A stretch of 64,000 bases of DNA from Amoebophrya sp. A120 (taxonomy: Eukaryota; Sar; Dinophyceae; Syndiniales; Amoebophryaceae): positions 4,084,947 to 4,148,946 of the forward strand of contig CAJINV010000002.1 in assembly GCA_905178155.1 (NCBI GenBank). Reading direction: 5' to 3'. This document shows, one piece after another, positions 13,073 through 24,829 of this stretch. Within the stretch, counting starts at the first letter, position 1, and the number at the start of each line of letters is the position of its first letter. Below the pieces are notes generated by a model, which was not told the DNA's origin, did not search any database, and was given only the letters and a program-made list of their open reading frames with translations. The position numbers and the translations under genes were made by a program.

Positions 13073-15831
13073 ATGTTTCTGTTGCGTGGACCACCGCTTG
13101 CAGCACTACATGCAAAGAAGAAGAACCACCACCGCCTTAGGCTGGTCGTCGTGATGTCCTTGTTTTATTTCTCTATCGTTCACAATTTTATCGCATTTTT
13201 TTCAATTTTTCCTTCAAGATGGCAGAAGTTCTTGTTGGTACAGCAGCACGACGAGGCACAACGAGACAACAACAGCACGACAAAATTCTTAAGAGCTCAC
13301 ATTGCTCTTCTCTCTGCTTCGCCTTATTTCGTCCAAGCGACGCGGATGCTTCCGGGTCGCGGCCGCAGAATGCCTGGCGGCGCTTCCAGTCGCTACGCGG
13401 TCCTTATCGAAGACGGGAATAAACATCGAGACACCAAACAAAATACGGCCGAAAATTTTTCGCCACACCACAAGGGAGCGGCAGGAGGTGTTGGCGCGGG
13501 GAGTTCTGTGATTGCAAAGCAGCAAGACAAAACACTGAGCGGCGCGGCGTCCTCGTCGGTTCAACATCAAGGGGGAAACAAGGAAGTGCAAGATCTTGCT
13601 GCCCCCGCTACTTCTACATCGGGATCATCGGCAGCTACAGACCAGCATTCTGCTGAGCGTCGGTGGAGTAGTTCTGCGACATCAACATACATACCCTCGG
13701 GCATGGCGGTAATGAGCCGCAACAGGCTCCGCCTGGATCTCGCAAGCCTGCGGTCCTCTTCTTCAGACCCCGTGCAGCAGACCGCCCCGGGGATGACTGC
13801 TAGAGCGGATAGTATTCAGCCGAGCGGGACAACAGGGACTTCAAGTAGCAGGTTGTTGTCAGCAGCACCTCCGAACAACGACAAAACGGCTAGAACGCAC
13901 CTCCAGGAACCTCCCCCGGTTTCACCAGGCCGCTCTACTCGGTCTTTCACGACGGGTGGCAGCACGAGAACGCCGGGGGGAAGTTCATTTGCTACTTCTT
14001 CAACCAGAGCATCTTCCCCCGGCGGTTTAACTTGCGTCATGTCGAGTCGAACACCACGGCAGGACCTTCGAACTCCGCTCTCAACTACCCGAAGCAAGAT
14101 GAGATCAGATCATGTTCAGCAACTAGTAGAGCAGACCGCAATTGTTATCCCATCTCCCCCGCCAGCGCCACGACCATTACCGCTGACAGCAAGTCTCCGT
14201 CCCCCGGTCGGCACGCCTCCAGCGACTCAGGGGCTAGCGTCTTCGTTTCGCGGTACAACTACTGGGAAGATCGTGAACAACGATGAGAGCGAAATCGCCT
14301 ACAGCTGCAAAGCACGCGCTGATGTTCCAGCACAACAAGGTCCACGGAGTGTACAACTACGTGACGTCGTTGGTGAAAGAACCATTGCCAGTGTGGGAAA
14401 TATGGGGGCAAGTTCATCTTCTAGTACTAGCACTTCTGGTCCTGGCGCGTCATCTATGTCCGGAATTACCCCTACAGCTGAATGTGGACCACGAACTCTT
14501 GAACCTGGTCAACAACAGAACAACACGCACATTATTCCTGCTCCCCGCACCAGCTCTTTCATGCCGACTTTCACACAACTCGACGACCTGCTCAACGAAA
14601 GAGCGCACAGTGCAGGTAGCTCATCGTCCTCTGCGAGTGGGGGTATTGGTTCATCATCTTGCGGCGCAACTACTCCCGGTCAGCTGCTGCACGACCCGGA
14701 GCTGCAGGACTACAACCAGCAGGTGGCTCCTGTGTACCGTACTGAGGGGAAGGACGAATGGCCACGAGACGATCTTCCGGTAGAAAATCCTCCTGCTCGG
14801 GTAGTAAACAAGAACTCGACGCTTTTCGCCTCGCGGTTAAAGCCCTCGGACCGAATTCAGCTGGAGCAAAGCGCGCTGGCGGAATTATCCAATAGATGGA
14901 AAATCAGAAAATTTGAAATCTTGTTCACACCATCAAAGTAGAACACCGACTGGCTCTAGTACTTTGACGCTCTAGTACTTTGACGCAGGTTGGGATGATA
15001 TTAAGAGGTTTGTCGTGGCAGGAGATTGAAAATAAATTAATCGCTAGTGGTGCAGGCTACTGGCTGGGAAGATACGTGGTGCGAATGAGATGGGTAGTAT
15101 GTTGTTTTTCCTTTTCATAAGCTCGACTGCGATCGGAGTTTCTCACCCCTCGTGAACGAACTGAATTGGAGGAAAAGACGGCTTATCAAATGCAAAAGTG
15201 TCTGGGTCTGGAAGAATGCAACTTGTCATGCTGTCTTTGGATTCCAAAAAAATCTGTATTGCGTGACCAGCAACATGAGTCCAGTGCGTGTTATGCGGAG
15301 AGGGAATTTCTCATGCGGAATAGGCACTAGGGAGCCCTCTAAAAATCTGTGATGCTAGGTCATGCATTACATGCGTCATGGATCATACAAAATATGCATC
15401 ACAAATCCCGAAATCTTCCCGACCCAGACATTTTTGCATTTGATACGGCTGCGTTGCATTTACAGTTCCTGGACAGCCTCGACGATTTCATTTCGTCACG
15501 GGACAAGCAAAATGACCATACAACCACTACTACTGCAACTTCTACCGGTACAAGTACGAGAGCGACCAATGGCAGTAGTAAAGATCATGCAGAGCAGCAG
15601 GTGGAGATGAATGAAACCTCCGGTGGGCCGTCTGGGCGAACAAGCACAACAGGAGCAGCTGGATCATCGTCAACATTTTTGTCCACGACTTACAGCAACA
15701 ATTTTTCGACGATGAAACCCGATGCGCGACCGTTTCCGACCGCGTACAGCCGCCTGTCGCACATGATGGAAGATGTTTTGGCCAGTGACTCGCCCAGCCC
15801 GATGATGGGAAGTATTACCGGGTTGTATTAA
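13073..15831 (+). CDS. Ser/Thr-rich hypothetical protein with N-terminal signal anchor
   Basis: Chosen start ATG at 13073 (context ACCAAGATG); the frame stays open upstream to 12920. Residues about 24-46 form a hydrophobic segment after a basic stretch (KKKNHHRLRL), which suggests a type II signal anchor. The following 550 or so residues are Ser/Thr/Pro/Gly-rich. The exon remains open to a stop at 14939. The next coding segment ends at 15183 (reading LTPRERTELEEKTA). The last exon is 15451-15831 after an introner. The first intron (about 14.9-15.13 kb) could not be placed: no GT-AG pair in the needed phase is evident, so it may be non-canonical. The helical ends on both sides (SDRIQLEQSALAEL and PRERTELEEKTALHL) look alike. 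Function unknown. Confidence 0.65.
15184..15445 (+). mobile_element. Introner, family A, in gene 2
   Basis: Ends TATCAAATGCAAAAGTGTC and TTTTTGCATTTGATA. Target duplication CGGCT at 15179-15183 and 15446-15450. Excision gives EEKTAALHLQF in frame. Confidence 0.9.
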
Positions 15832-15967
15832 TTGAATGGATAGATTTGGTCGGGAGTTGTGCTCTTGCGAACGGGAAGGCTTTTTTTTGTCGGAATCGGA
15901 GGTGGTGTTGCAGAGTCAGTACGTGTAAATCGAGTAGTAACGGTGTGGAAGTGGAGGAAGAAGGGGT

Positions 15968-15994
15968 TTGTGTGTGTGTGTGTGTTTGTGTGTG
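15968..15994. repeat. (GT)n microsatellite
   Basis: A run of GT dinucleotides broken by one TTT, 137 bp downstream of the gene 2 stop codon. Confidence 0.9.
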
Positions 15995-16379
15995 GGAATT
16001 TCGGCCCAACGAGTATGATCTTTCTGTACAGGGAGATGAAATTGTTCTACCACAGCATCAAATTCAAATCTATTTTTTTATTTGCGTATCTCTAGTACCC
16101 GTACCTGCTGCTGGTGTTGCTAGCTGTTATTGGAGACAGAAGCCAAACTTTATTCTGACTGCCATTACAATTTTGCAATTCCAATATGCTTCCACTTGTA
16201 GTCTGCGAAACTCAACAACGACCAAAGTTTTAGGGATTGTGGCCTTTCCGGACAAGTTGTTTGTCCCCCTCCCGTGCTGCGAGACTTATTCGGTGTTATA
16301 TAGATCTGCGCAGTTGTGGGCGGCATGTCGAGCATTCCGATTCCCTTTCGGGTTCGTGTATGGCGATGAACGTTGAAAA

Positions 16380-17260
16380 AGCAGCAGGCGAGCCCCCGAC
16401 GGACGACCCGCGTGGCGCGTGGCTCCAGTGGGGAGCTTGGCAGGCCGGTGCCCCGGCCCGGATGGGAGGCGGCGAGGCGCGGCGCCAGGGCTCTAGAACG
16501 GAGAAGGTGGCGCAGTCGGGGCGGGAGACCTCTACGAAGGTACGACGGAGACGCGGCAAAGCAGTCCCTTTGACAATTCGGACGCGCGCGACCCCCTGTT
16601 GCAGCCCCTCGGCGGTGATGGACTGCGTCAGGGCCGCTCTTATGGCGTCTGCAGCGTGTTGGGGCCACTGGTCATGATACTGGTTTGGACTCACAAAAAC
16701 CGCCGCTGGGGGCGACGGGGCTACCGAGGAAAACGAGGAGAAGCGGACAAGCGTCGGGCCTGCGCTCCTTCTCGGGGCGCAAAACATGAGCCCGCCAAAC
16801 TCATTGCGAACGACTCCGGCGACCCGCCCCCTGTTTTTAGTGCGCGCGCCGCGCTAAACTTCTGCCGGCAGCCGCTGTCGCTACTCCGGGGCGAGGCGCG
16901 CCAACCGCCCCCGGCCCCCGCCCCAGTGCGCAGGCGCGCGGCGCACCGAGGGGCCCGCCCGCCCCTCCCCCCTCTGGGCATTTTGTTCGTGGGGGCGGCC
17001 GCCTTGGCCCGCGCTCCTTCCCGCGCGCAGGCATGCGCGGCGCGCGCGCCGGGGCGCCGGCGTGTTGTTGGTTTGCTATTTCCCGGGCGGTAGCTCCTGT
17101 CCGCAAGTGGGGCGCCCGGCGGCCCTTTCTGCACCGTGCACGCCGCGAACGAATGGCGCCAGTCTGGCGGCCGCCCGCTCTCCCCCGTCCGTTGTTGCGC
17201 GGGGGCCGCGCAGGCAGTCGGCGGGCGCGTTGCCCGTTCGTTGAGCCGTGTGCCTATGTA
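16380..17260. other. GC-rich intergenic island
   Basis: About 0.9 kb of strongly GC-rich DNA between genes 2 and 3, with sharp composition changes at both sides. Both strands stay open for 60-170 codons in several frames, which is what high GC alone produces. No frame gives a recognisable protein. I call it non-coding. Confidence 0.65.
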
Positions 17261-17885
17261 TGTCAGTCTGTGTTGATTAATCTACAGACCCCCTCGCGGC
17301 CGCAGGCGCTCCCTCGAGGTCGGGGTCCGTGGTTATGCGCATGTCCTCTTGCCGGTGCAAGGTCTGGCCCGTCCTTTCTATATTTTTGGCGACCTTGTGG
17401 CCTGGTTTTGTCGCTCCCATTAGCTTGTATATGCGCTGGCTCGCTTGAGAAAACGTGCCGGCGCACTGCAGCTTCTGTCGGTGTGTGTTTGATGTTCCTA
17501 CCGGCGTCGGAGACTGCGTATCTGTTCTGTGGGTCCGTATAGTTGCATGGGTCTTCTAGCATTGTGTAGTCTGGCCAGCGCCGCAAGGCACACGTTCGTA
17601 CAACTACATAGTATTTGAATGCTTGTCGCTGCTATTCCTCAATGCTTTTTTTTCGCTCTCGGGCAGGAAGTAATGATTTCGGACGCATGCCGAATTCAAA
17701 GCGAAAGGGCCTCTGCGCATCTTCCCGCAGAGATGACGTTGCTGGATTCGTCGTGCCTCAGTACTTGACACGAGATTTTTGAATGCCCAGTCCCAGTTTC
17801 CAGTTGAGAGAGTGTTTACACAAAGGAGATAAACGCGACTCTCCTGCGGCGCGCTTCTAGCGCCGTTCTTCAACTTTTTTCGCAC

Positions 17886-20800
17886 ATGAAGATGTTGCAG
17901 CGTACTTATCTGCTTCTTTTCGCATTGCTCTCGTCGTCCTTGGCCTCCATCGCCTCGGCAGTATCGTTGCAGAGATCCTCGTCTTTCCCAAGCGCAACTA
18001 GCACCAACCCCCAAAGAGCAGGTCAAACACCCAACACGAACGTACCAGACCCACCGCGAGGACTACAATTTCAGTCTCAACAGCCCCGTTTTGCAGCAGG
18101 AAGCGCAGCAGGAGGAACTGCCGCAGGAACTGGTGTGCAGTCGTCTGTAGGAGCACAGGTTCCCCCCGGCCATCATCTACAACTACACCATGTAGGCCAT
18201 AGTCAACACCAACATATTGATGAAAAGAACCACAACCTGAAGCACAGCAAAACTCCAACTCCGCCAACTGTTCCTCCAACTTCCTATTTCAACGCGTTTT
18301 CTTGTACTTCCGAGGACCTGATCCAACCCGCATCCTCCCTGCTCTGCAGCTTATGACAGTGCACACCTCCCCCTCCGCCTCATTTGTATAGCATGCATGG
18401 CCGGCAATACAAGCATCAGCCTGAGTGCCGGTTTTGCATGACAGATTTACATTTACACTAAAGCGTATTGCTATTTGGGCTACCAGAACTTGTCATGCAA
18501 ACAGTGCTAAAAGGCACAGTCTGGATTTGTGGTTTTGCATGACAAAGGAGGGATAAAGGGAGTGGTGCACCCTCATACAGCTCGCACCACAGCTACAACC
18601 ACCGGCAGGTGTCCAAAGCCTCCGCTTGCTCCACGGCGGCATCCTCGACTGGGTGTAGTGTTCCAGCCACAGTCGCAGCCGAAGTGCGCAATGCCAAGCG
18701 GACTAACAACCAGCACCCCGTTCTCGGCAGCGCGGGAAATCACGTTTTGTCGACAGCAGGGTCGGCGTCATCTCCTGGAGATGTTGTAGTTCACACGATG
18801 ACAACTGCAACTGGTGCTTACGGAAAGAAAATGAACAATGACGTTGGGCCGCATGATTTTCGTGACGTGTCTGCAGGTGGAATAATTGGAAGTTGTGGCA
18901 GTACGTCAGCTAATGGAGGCGGTGGATCAACATCTTCCTCCGCAACTACTCCCTCCACTACTGACCAACATCCCGCCACGACAGCAGCGGCAGCCGCTGC
19001 GAAGCGGTTCGTCAACAGTATCGATGCGGCCCATGCGAGCTCTTTTCAACAGCAGCAGGGTAGAGGCGTTGGCTCCTCTAGTTCTTCTGCCAACTATTTG
19101 CGGGAGCTGGCGAGCATTGGGAGTGGGTCGCACCATCTGCAGAGGGATTTTGAGACGAAAAGCCGGCAGAAGCGGGAGGGCGGGCTTGGTGGAGATCATT
19201 TCAGGCACCCGTTAGACGTGGATCATCATGATGCCGGGCCCTCGCATAGTGTCGGAAAGAATTATAGTCGAAGCAGTAGCAGACATCACCCGACTTCGGG
19301 CCTGTTTCGGCAAGATCCCCACCAGGAATTGCAGCAGACACAGAAAACTACAAGCTCGACGTCCTGGAGTAGAGCAAATAATGTTGCCCATGTGTCTTTC
19401 TTGAGCAGCAATGAGAATCACCACGATCGGTACCGGGACCAGAAAGTTTCCAGATCCCCAAAAGTTCTAGGTTTGTGTTGCAAAATCCCCATTTAGACTC
19501 TGGGGTTGGGACGTTTTTACACGGGATACCCGGATGGAGAAGATCATAAAGTCGGACTTCGTGGTGGAGCGGCCGGAAATGTTTCGCGACCTGCACCACT
19601 ATCCTGTGTAAAAGTATCGTACTCGTATTGCAATCATGCACTACAAATCCTTTTGTTAAGGTAAATCCGCATTACAGATTTTATTTCTCATGGATGCTGA
19701 GGGAATTTGTCATGCATTTCTACGAGTGCGATACTTTTGCAGTTCATAGCCACCTGTTTAAGTTGATACTGCACGAGTTCCTGAAATGCTACAAGGACAA
19801 CAAACTCGCGATCACCGAACTGCTGCTGAACCTGACCACGGGCCGCGACGAGCTCACGGGGAGCTACGAAAACTGGGACGGGATTTATGAATGTGCACAA
19901 CTCCCCCTCCCCCTCATTTGTCATGCAAAACCCCAAATCCAAGTGCGTCCCTGCGGCACTATTTGCATCACAGATTCCGGAAGCCCAAACAGTACTACAC
20001 TAGGCGCATGAGTTTGTCATGCATAGGCTCCACGTGTGGTGGTGTTTGTATTGCTGTTCATGCCAAGGCTGATTGCAGGGCATAGCATCACAGGTTCTGC
20101 AGCCCCTCGGTGATGCATATTCTGCATGAGAAATGACCTCTCAGCATGGCCAGAAATGGGGAGCTTTTGCAAGTCACGCAACACAGATTTTTGTATGATC
20201 CGCAATACGCATCACAAGTTCGCATCCTTCCAGACCTCCAGGGATTTTTGCAATTGATTGGACATGGTGATCAACAAAAAGACGTACGACGAAATGAAGG
20301 CCGATATCCTGAGTAAAAACGTCCCCACCGCATAGTCACGTTGGTAAATCTGCAACACAAATCTCCAAGGTTTGGGAGTTGTGCATGACAAGTTTCCATC
20401 TCCAGTGTAGTGCTGGTTAGCAAGGGAAGCGGCATGAGAAAGCCACTTTCTCATCCTGTTTACAGCATTTCAGATTCCAAAACACGATTGGAAATGCCTC
20501 TCGTAGAGCTGCGCATTACAAATGTTGCTGTAATCGCAAATCTGCATGGCAACTCTGGGGTGACCGGAGAATCACCATGATCGGAACCGGGACCAGAAAG
20601 TTTACAAGCAAATGGCCGGATGAGGGTGGCGCAAAGCAAATTGAATTGCTCTAGAAACTACCACGGACGTACACAAACAGAAACGACCAGGGTCAAACTC
20701 ACACAGCTTGCACACTAACACTGGGACACAGCTTTTCGCCGCAGTGGTTGAACTTTTCGTCGCTGGAAAATATTGAAACTCGTCGCTGATATTGAAGCGT

Positions 20801-23800
20801 TTGAACTTTTCGACGCTGGCAAATATTGAAGGACCACCATAACGCGGCGGCCTCGCACCCGCGTGCTTTTGTTCCTCTGCTGTGCTGGTTTTCGTGGAAC
20901 AAACGAACGGTCTGTCTTCCGGTTTTTTGTTCTTCTGCTCGGTTACGGCGCAGCACTAGACTGCACAAGCAGCGCAAGGTGCTTGAAAGCAGTAGCTCCA
21001 TTCGATCAAGCACCTCGTGCATGAACGCAGTAGCTCCATTCGCTCTGCTTCTACTAGACTTCTGGCGTTCATTACTCTCCTAGAGTTCGAGTGTATATCC
21101 TTTTGGCGATCAGCCAGCACAAGGTGTAGTGCTATTTGAGCTACCTCCGCAGCATCACAGAGCTAGTTCATCAGGCTGATGGTCAACAGCACGGCTGGAC
21201 TTCCAGCTTCTCGCAGAGCCTGGCCTGCCAGCTTCTCGCAACCCGGGAAGCTGGGCTGCCAGCTGCTCGGAGCAAGAGGGCTGACGTTCCGGCTGCCAGA
21301 ATCTAGAAGCTAGACTTCTTCTAGAGCCTAGAAATCTAGACGTCTAGAACCTAGAAATCAAAGAACAACGAAATCAGTAAGAAAAATAAAGAAAAAAAGA
21401 AAGATCTTACAAAATCTAGAAAATTCTGAGAAATCTAGAAAATCCCAGAACATCTATGAAGAAGTTAGAAAATGATCGAAAACCTCTATCAATAGAGGTT
21501 CTTATAGAAGTTCTCAACTATTTTAGTTTAAGTGACCGGAGAATCACCATGATCGGTACCGGGACCAGAAAGTTTCCAGATCAAATGCAAATGTGTCTGG
21601 GTCCGGAAGAATGCAAGACTTGTCATGCAGGTTTTCCATGACCCATGAGGTCTAGTATGTAGGACATAGCATGACAGAGTCTGTGAGCGTTCTATCATGC
21701 CTATCCTGCATGAGAAACTGCCTCTCGATTAGGTCAAAAGTGGACAGCTTTTGATAATCATGCAACACAGAGTTTTACATGATTCAGATTTAGCATGACA
21801 AGTTGCTTTGTTCCAGACCCAGACACTTTTGCATTTGATAGTAGCACCGCAGGTGATCCAGGGGCTCGTGGACATTGACACGCAGCGCTATTTATGAACC
21901 GCAAATATCCCTGGATGTCTGGACACGAAACTTGTGATGCTGAGTGGCGTATCAGGAGGAGGCCACAAGTGCCGGCTGAGCATGACGAGTTTCTGAGCTT
22001 CTAGGTGTTGCCTAGTATTCTGCGTGACAAATTGCGTTTCTGCGTGACAGAAGAATGGAGCAGCTCTTGGGTAACGCGCGTGACAGTGGCCACATAGATT
22101 ATGCTTCTCTTCTAGTCGTAGTTCGTTCTCCCCTCTTTTTCATCTGAAAATTTGAAGTTTCTCTGTGCTTTAATTTGGTCTTTCCAGTACATAAACACAA
22201 GCATGACAAACTTGCATTTTTCCAAACACCAGACATATTTGCAATGCATACTGATTGGTCGACCAGCTGCAGAAGGAGGGGAAGGAGGTAACCAACTGTT
22301 TGTGTATATTACAAGAAAAAGATATAAAACGCAGTACGTGCGTGTCTTCGTAGTAGAATCACCACGATCGGAACCGGGACCAGAAAGTTTCCAGAGTCCC
22401 TAATATTTCCGGCCGAACCTGCTCGCCCCACTCAAATCAGTTCTGCTCGTCTTGGGCTGAAACAGCGACTGGGGGAACTACGGCAACTCCACCGAGAACC
22501 AGAAGCAGAACCTCTTCCTCCCAAGGTGAAAATGCGGAAAGCGCAGCCACTGGAAACAAGCGAGGAGTAAAAAATCGAAACCGCGAGCAAGGTGGTGCGA
22601 GGAGAGAAGAATTGGAGGCGTTGAGATCGCAGCTGATGGCCGAAGATTTCATTTCCGGCCGGAGCTTCAACGCGGCGCAGGTCGGGATGCAAAATTCCTT
22701 CTACGGCACGACGAGTCACAACTTCATGTCGACTTTATCCTCCTTGGATGTCGAGCCGGGGTCCCCGAAATTTCCCTCTAGCAACCGGCATCGGAAAAAC
22801 CAAGACGACTTTGCGAACACCAGTAAGATTGTAAACAGTCGCGCGGACAACACAAACGCTAGTAGGTACGTTCCCGCGGGTGGGAAAACGTCAGTCACAA
22901 ACCGGCGACGGAACATGTACTTGCCTGGAAATCACGAACATGATGGTGAGTCAACTACTTCTCCAAATGAAACAAAGGATTTTATCCTGAGTAAAAACGC
23001 ACCCACACCAGAGTCAGGATGGGGATTTTGCAACACAAACCTAGGAGTTTTGTGAGTCACGCTCGACAAGCTGCACTCTGCAGTCTAGTGCAGGTTAGCA
23101 AGTGCAGCCGCGTCACAGATTCATCTGCTCATCCTGTTCACAGCATCACAAATTCCAAAACACGACTGGAAATGGCTCTCATGGGGGATGCGCATTACAA
23201 GTCTTCCTGTCTTTGCAAATCTGCATTACAGCTCTGGTGTGGGTACGTTTTTACTCAGGATAGATTTGGGTATGAGTTCCACCGTGCAGCTGAGTTACGA
23301 CGAAATCGTTCGGGGCGGACATCAACTGAAACCCTTGGAGCCGATTACAGTAACCGCGAAGAGGTTTGCAAGGGCGAGTCGGTATCGGGATCATGATGCT
23401 AGTGGAATAAACGAGGAAGGACAAGAAGGAAATCAAACAGGAGCAGGACGAGTTGCGGCCGCGCAACACACTGCAGACGAGGCAGCAGGGGGTCGTGTAG
23501 TATCTGGGCCTTCTAGAAGTCAGCATCACCACCAGACACATCAGCATCCACGAAGTCTTGGTGCTTCGTCTTCCTCCAACTACCAACAAATTGCGGCCCA
23601 GCACGCGCACCAGGCTTTGGAAAACGCGATGGACCTAGATAAGGACGAGATTTTCCTCCTCCACGACCTAGAAAATTTACATATGACCGACACCAACGCA
23701 GACGCGCACCCGAGCGACTCCATTTTTCTGAGTAGTCGTGGCGCAGGAGCGCCAGCGCCGGCGGGAGCGATTACAACAACCTGTGCGCCGGATGAAGGGG

Positions 23801-24267
23801 TTAGTTGTACCACGCGGGATCATCATCATCATCATCATCTGCGAGAACCTCCAAGGTTGTCTGTAGACACGAGTAATGGTGCCGCCGCGACATCGAGTTT
23901 GGGATTGGGAACAAACATTGGGACGTGTAGCAGCTTGTCTTCCTCTTGCGGAGCGGGCGGTCTTTCTATACCAGATGCCTTAGACCAGTTGAAGTTCAAC
24001 ACCCTGGTGACTACATCAAGTGGCCACGGGAGCGGTGCTGGAGCAGGTGGAACGATGAACAAGCGGGGTTCATTGAATCCTTACACCGGGGTGTTGAACG
24101 ACAAGTATGTCGACGCACGAAAACTGCAGCCGCTGGAGATAGGTGAAAAAGCTGCGGCGAAGAATCCGCAAGATGTTGATGAAGAACCCATGATGAGTCA
24201 GCGAACTGAGGCAAGCAGTATTCAATTGTTGAACAGTCCGAGGGATCTCTTGAAAAACCTTTTGTGA
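17886..24267 (+). CDS. Signal-peptide-bearing low-complexity protein with rearranged central exons
   Basis: ATG at 17886 opens a clear signal peptide (MKMLQRTYLLLFALL, then a small-residue region), so the product is secreted or membrane-bound. Supported exons: 17886-18351, 18583 to about 19455, about 19531-19599, 19754-19885, 20261-20304, 21841-21888, about 22255-22287, 22357-22982, 23268-24267. The outer exons are Ser/Gly/His/Gln-rich. The small central exons are different: they encode an ordered, Leu-rich segment (ERPEMFRDLHHLFKLILHEF). Central boundaries are uncertain because several introners there are truncated or hybrid, and four copies of a 40-bp exon start (DRxRDQKVSR) are scattered through 19.4-22.4 kb. 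I do not recognise the family. It could also be two genes or a damaged copy, but the final exons splice cleanly. Confidence 0.6.
18352..18577 (+). mobile_element. Introner, family E, in gene 3
   Basis: Starts TATGACAGTGCACACCTCCC and ends GTGGTGCACCCTCATA. Target duplication CAGCT at 18347-18351 and 18578-18582. Excision splits a Ser codon (T|CG), and the frame reads CSSHHSYN. Confidence 0.9.
19413..19456 (+). repeat. Junction direct repeat R3, copy 1
   Basis: First of four copies of an exon-start segment containing CACGATCGGTACCGGGACC and AAAGTTTCCAGATC. Here it is in frame at the end of the second gene 3 exon (HHDRYRDQKVSR). It runs directly into a family D introner fragment. Confidence 0.8.
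19457..19528. mobile_element. Truncated family D introner end
   Basis: Matches only the first 70 or so bases of a family D element (compare 22983 onward), in inverted orientation, ending ACGTTTTTACACGGGATA. The rest of the element is missing and is replaced on its left by repeat R3 copy 1. Confidence 0.7.
19600..19748 (+). mobile_element. Introner, family B, in gene 3
   Basis: Contains AAAAGTATCGTACTCGTA near the left end and ACGAGTGCGATACTTTTGC near the right, ending TTCATA. Flanks ACCAC and GCCAC differ at one base. Excision joins DLHH to LFKL in frame. Confidence 0.85.
19886..20260 (+). mobile_element. Chimeric introner: family E left half, family A right half
   Basis: The left end is family E (TATGAATGTGCACAACTCCC). 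From about 20046 the sequence changes to family A interior and ends in a family A-type terminus (CTTCCAGACC, TTTTTGCAATTGAT). The two ends are not inverted repeats of each other and no target duplication is visible. Excision can still join DGI to DMVIN. Confidence 0.65.
20305..20561 (+). mobile_element. Family D introner lacking its right end
   Basis: Starts TATCCTGAGTAAAAACGTCC like the complete elements at 22983 and 37800. It follows their interior to CTCTGGGGT, where repeat R3 copy 2 replaces the expected terminal inverted repeat. Confidence 0.72.
20562..20607 (+). repeat. Junction direct repeat R3, copy 2
   Basis: Second copy, starting GACCGGAGAATCACCATGA and ending AAAGTTTACAAGC. It shares the upstream bases GTGACCGG with copy 3. 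It sits next to a truncated family D introner and is followed by about 0.9 kb of unrelated DNA. Confidence 0.78.
20740..20840. repeat. Short tandem duplication inside the gene 3 insertion
   Basis: Two close copies of TTGAACTTTTCGNCGCTGG followed by AAATATTGAA, with a partial third match (AAACTCGTCGCTGATATTGAA) between them. Non-coding. Confidence 0.6.
21295..21450. repeat. TCTAGA-rich low-complexity tract
   Basis: Repeated TCTAGAA and CCTAGAAATC words followed by an A/G-rich run. It lies inside the insertion between R3 copies 2 and 3 and has no coding signal. Confidence 0.6.
21533..21580 (+). repeat. Junction direct repeat R3, copy 3
   Basis: Third copy (GTGACCGGAGAATCACCATG to AGTTTCCAGA). 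It is immediately followed by a family A introner whose first base or two are lost at the junction. Confidence 0.78.
21579..21840 (+). mobile_element. Introner, family A, abutting R3 copy 3
   Basis: Left end TCAAATGCAAATGTGTCTGG, right end CACTTTTGCATTTGATA. The right side is followed by coding sequence VAPQVIQGLVDIDTQR. No matching target duplication, as expected if the left flank was replaced by the repeat. Confidence 0.75.
21889..22250 (+). mobile_element. Divergent family A introner with an internal insertion
   Basis: Left TATTTATGAACCGCAAATAT with GGATGTCTGG, right CAGACATATTTGCAATGCATA. At 362 bp it is about 100 bp longer than its relatives because of a pyrimidine-rich stretch at 22100-22190. 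Flanks do not match cleanly. Likely an older copy. Confidence 0.65.
22354..22395 (+). repeat. Junction direct repeat R3, copy 4 (exon start)
   Basis: This copy begins the functional downstream exon: an AG acceptor (TCTTCGTAGTAG) precedes AATCACCACGATCGG, which reads NHHDRNRDQKVSR into the long exon ending at 22982. A short GT-AG intron (22288-22356) lies just upstream. Confidence 0.75.
22983..23262 (+). mobile_element. Introner, family D, in gene 3
   Basis: Ends TATCCTGAGTAAAAACG and CGTTTTTACTCAGGATA, an exact inverted repeat. Target duplication GATTT at 22978-22982 and 23263-23267. Excision joins TT|G and reads KDLGMSS. This is the reference copy for the family. Confidence 0.92.
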
Positions 24268-24829
24268 TAGTTTTGCTTTGTTTCTTCGCCCTTCGGGATG
24301 TGATGTTAGTTAATTTACAATTTCATTGAGAATGTACATGTACTTGAGCCAGAATTTTATGACTAGCACCTCCAGCGGTAGCAGCTGCTGCATGTGTTAT
24401 GAGCAAAAATGTAAACCTAAAGCTAATCATTGCGCTCCTAATTGATGAGTACTTACTATGTAATATCCTACGTAAAGTTTAAGTTCTAGAAGAACTCAAA
24501 GATAAAAATGAACGCTGTTGAAACTTTTCTGCTCCTCCTTTTGGAGCAAATGTCAGATAGGGTTATTCGGTGAAAGAGAAGTTTTTTCGCGACCGTGCTA
24601 TCTATCAGGTAGAGGCACCCGTACACTAGATGAAGCTGTTTTTGAGTAGAAGATGTCCGCGAAATGCAAAGGCTGCGAGCCGGTTCTCTTCTTCCTATTA
24701 CAGGACTTTGTTGTACTGGGAGTTTTTATGCGGTTAGAAGCAATGCATTGCTGACGAGCTGATTAGTGTTCGAATCAACTTATTGTTTGGGTTTTTTTTT
24801 TGACGACTTCGCCTTTTTAGCTGGCACAT

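Noticed and set aside
14940-15140. A canonical GT-AG intron in gene 2
   Set aside because: The available donors (phase 2) and acceptors (phases 0 or 1) do not match, so I left the junction unresolved instead of forcing one.
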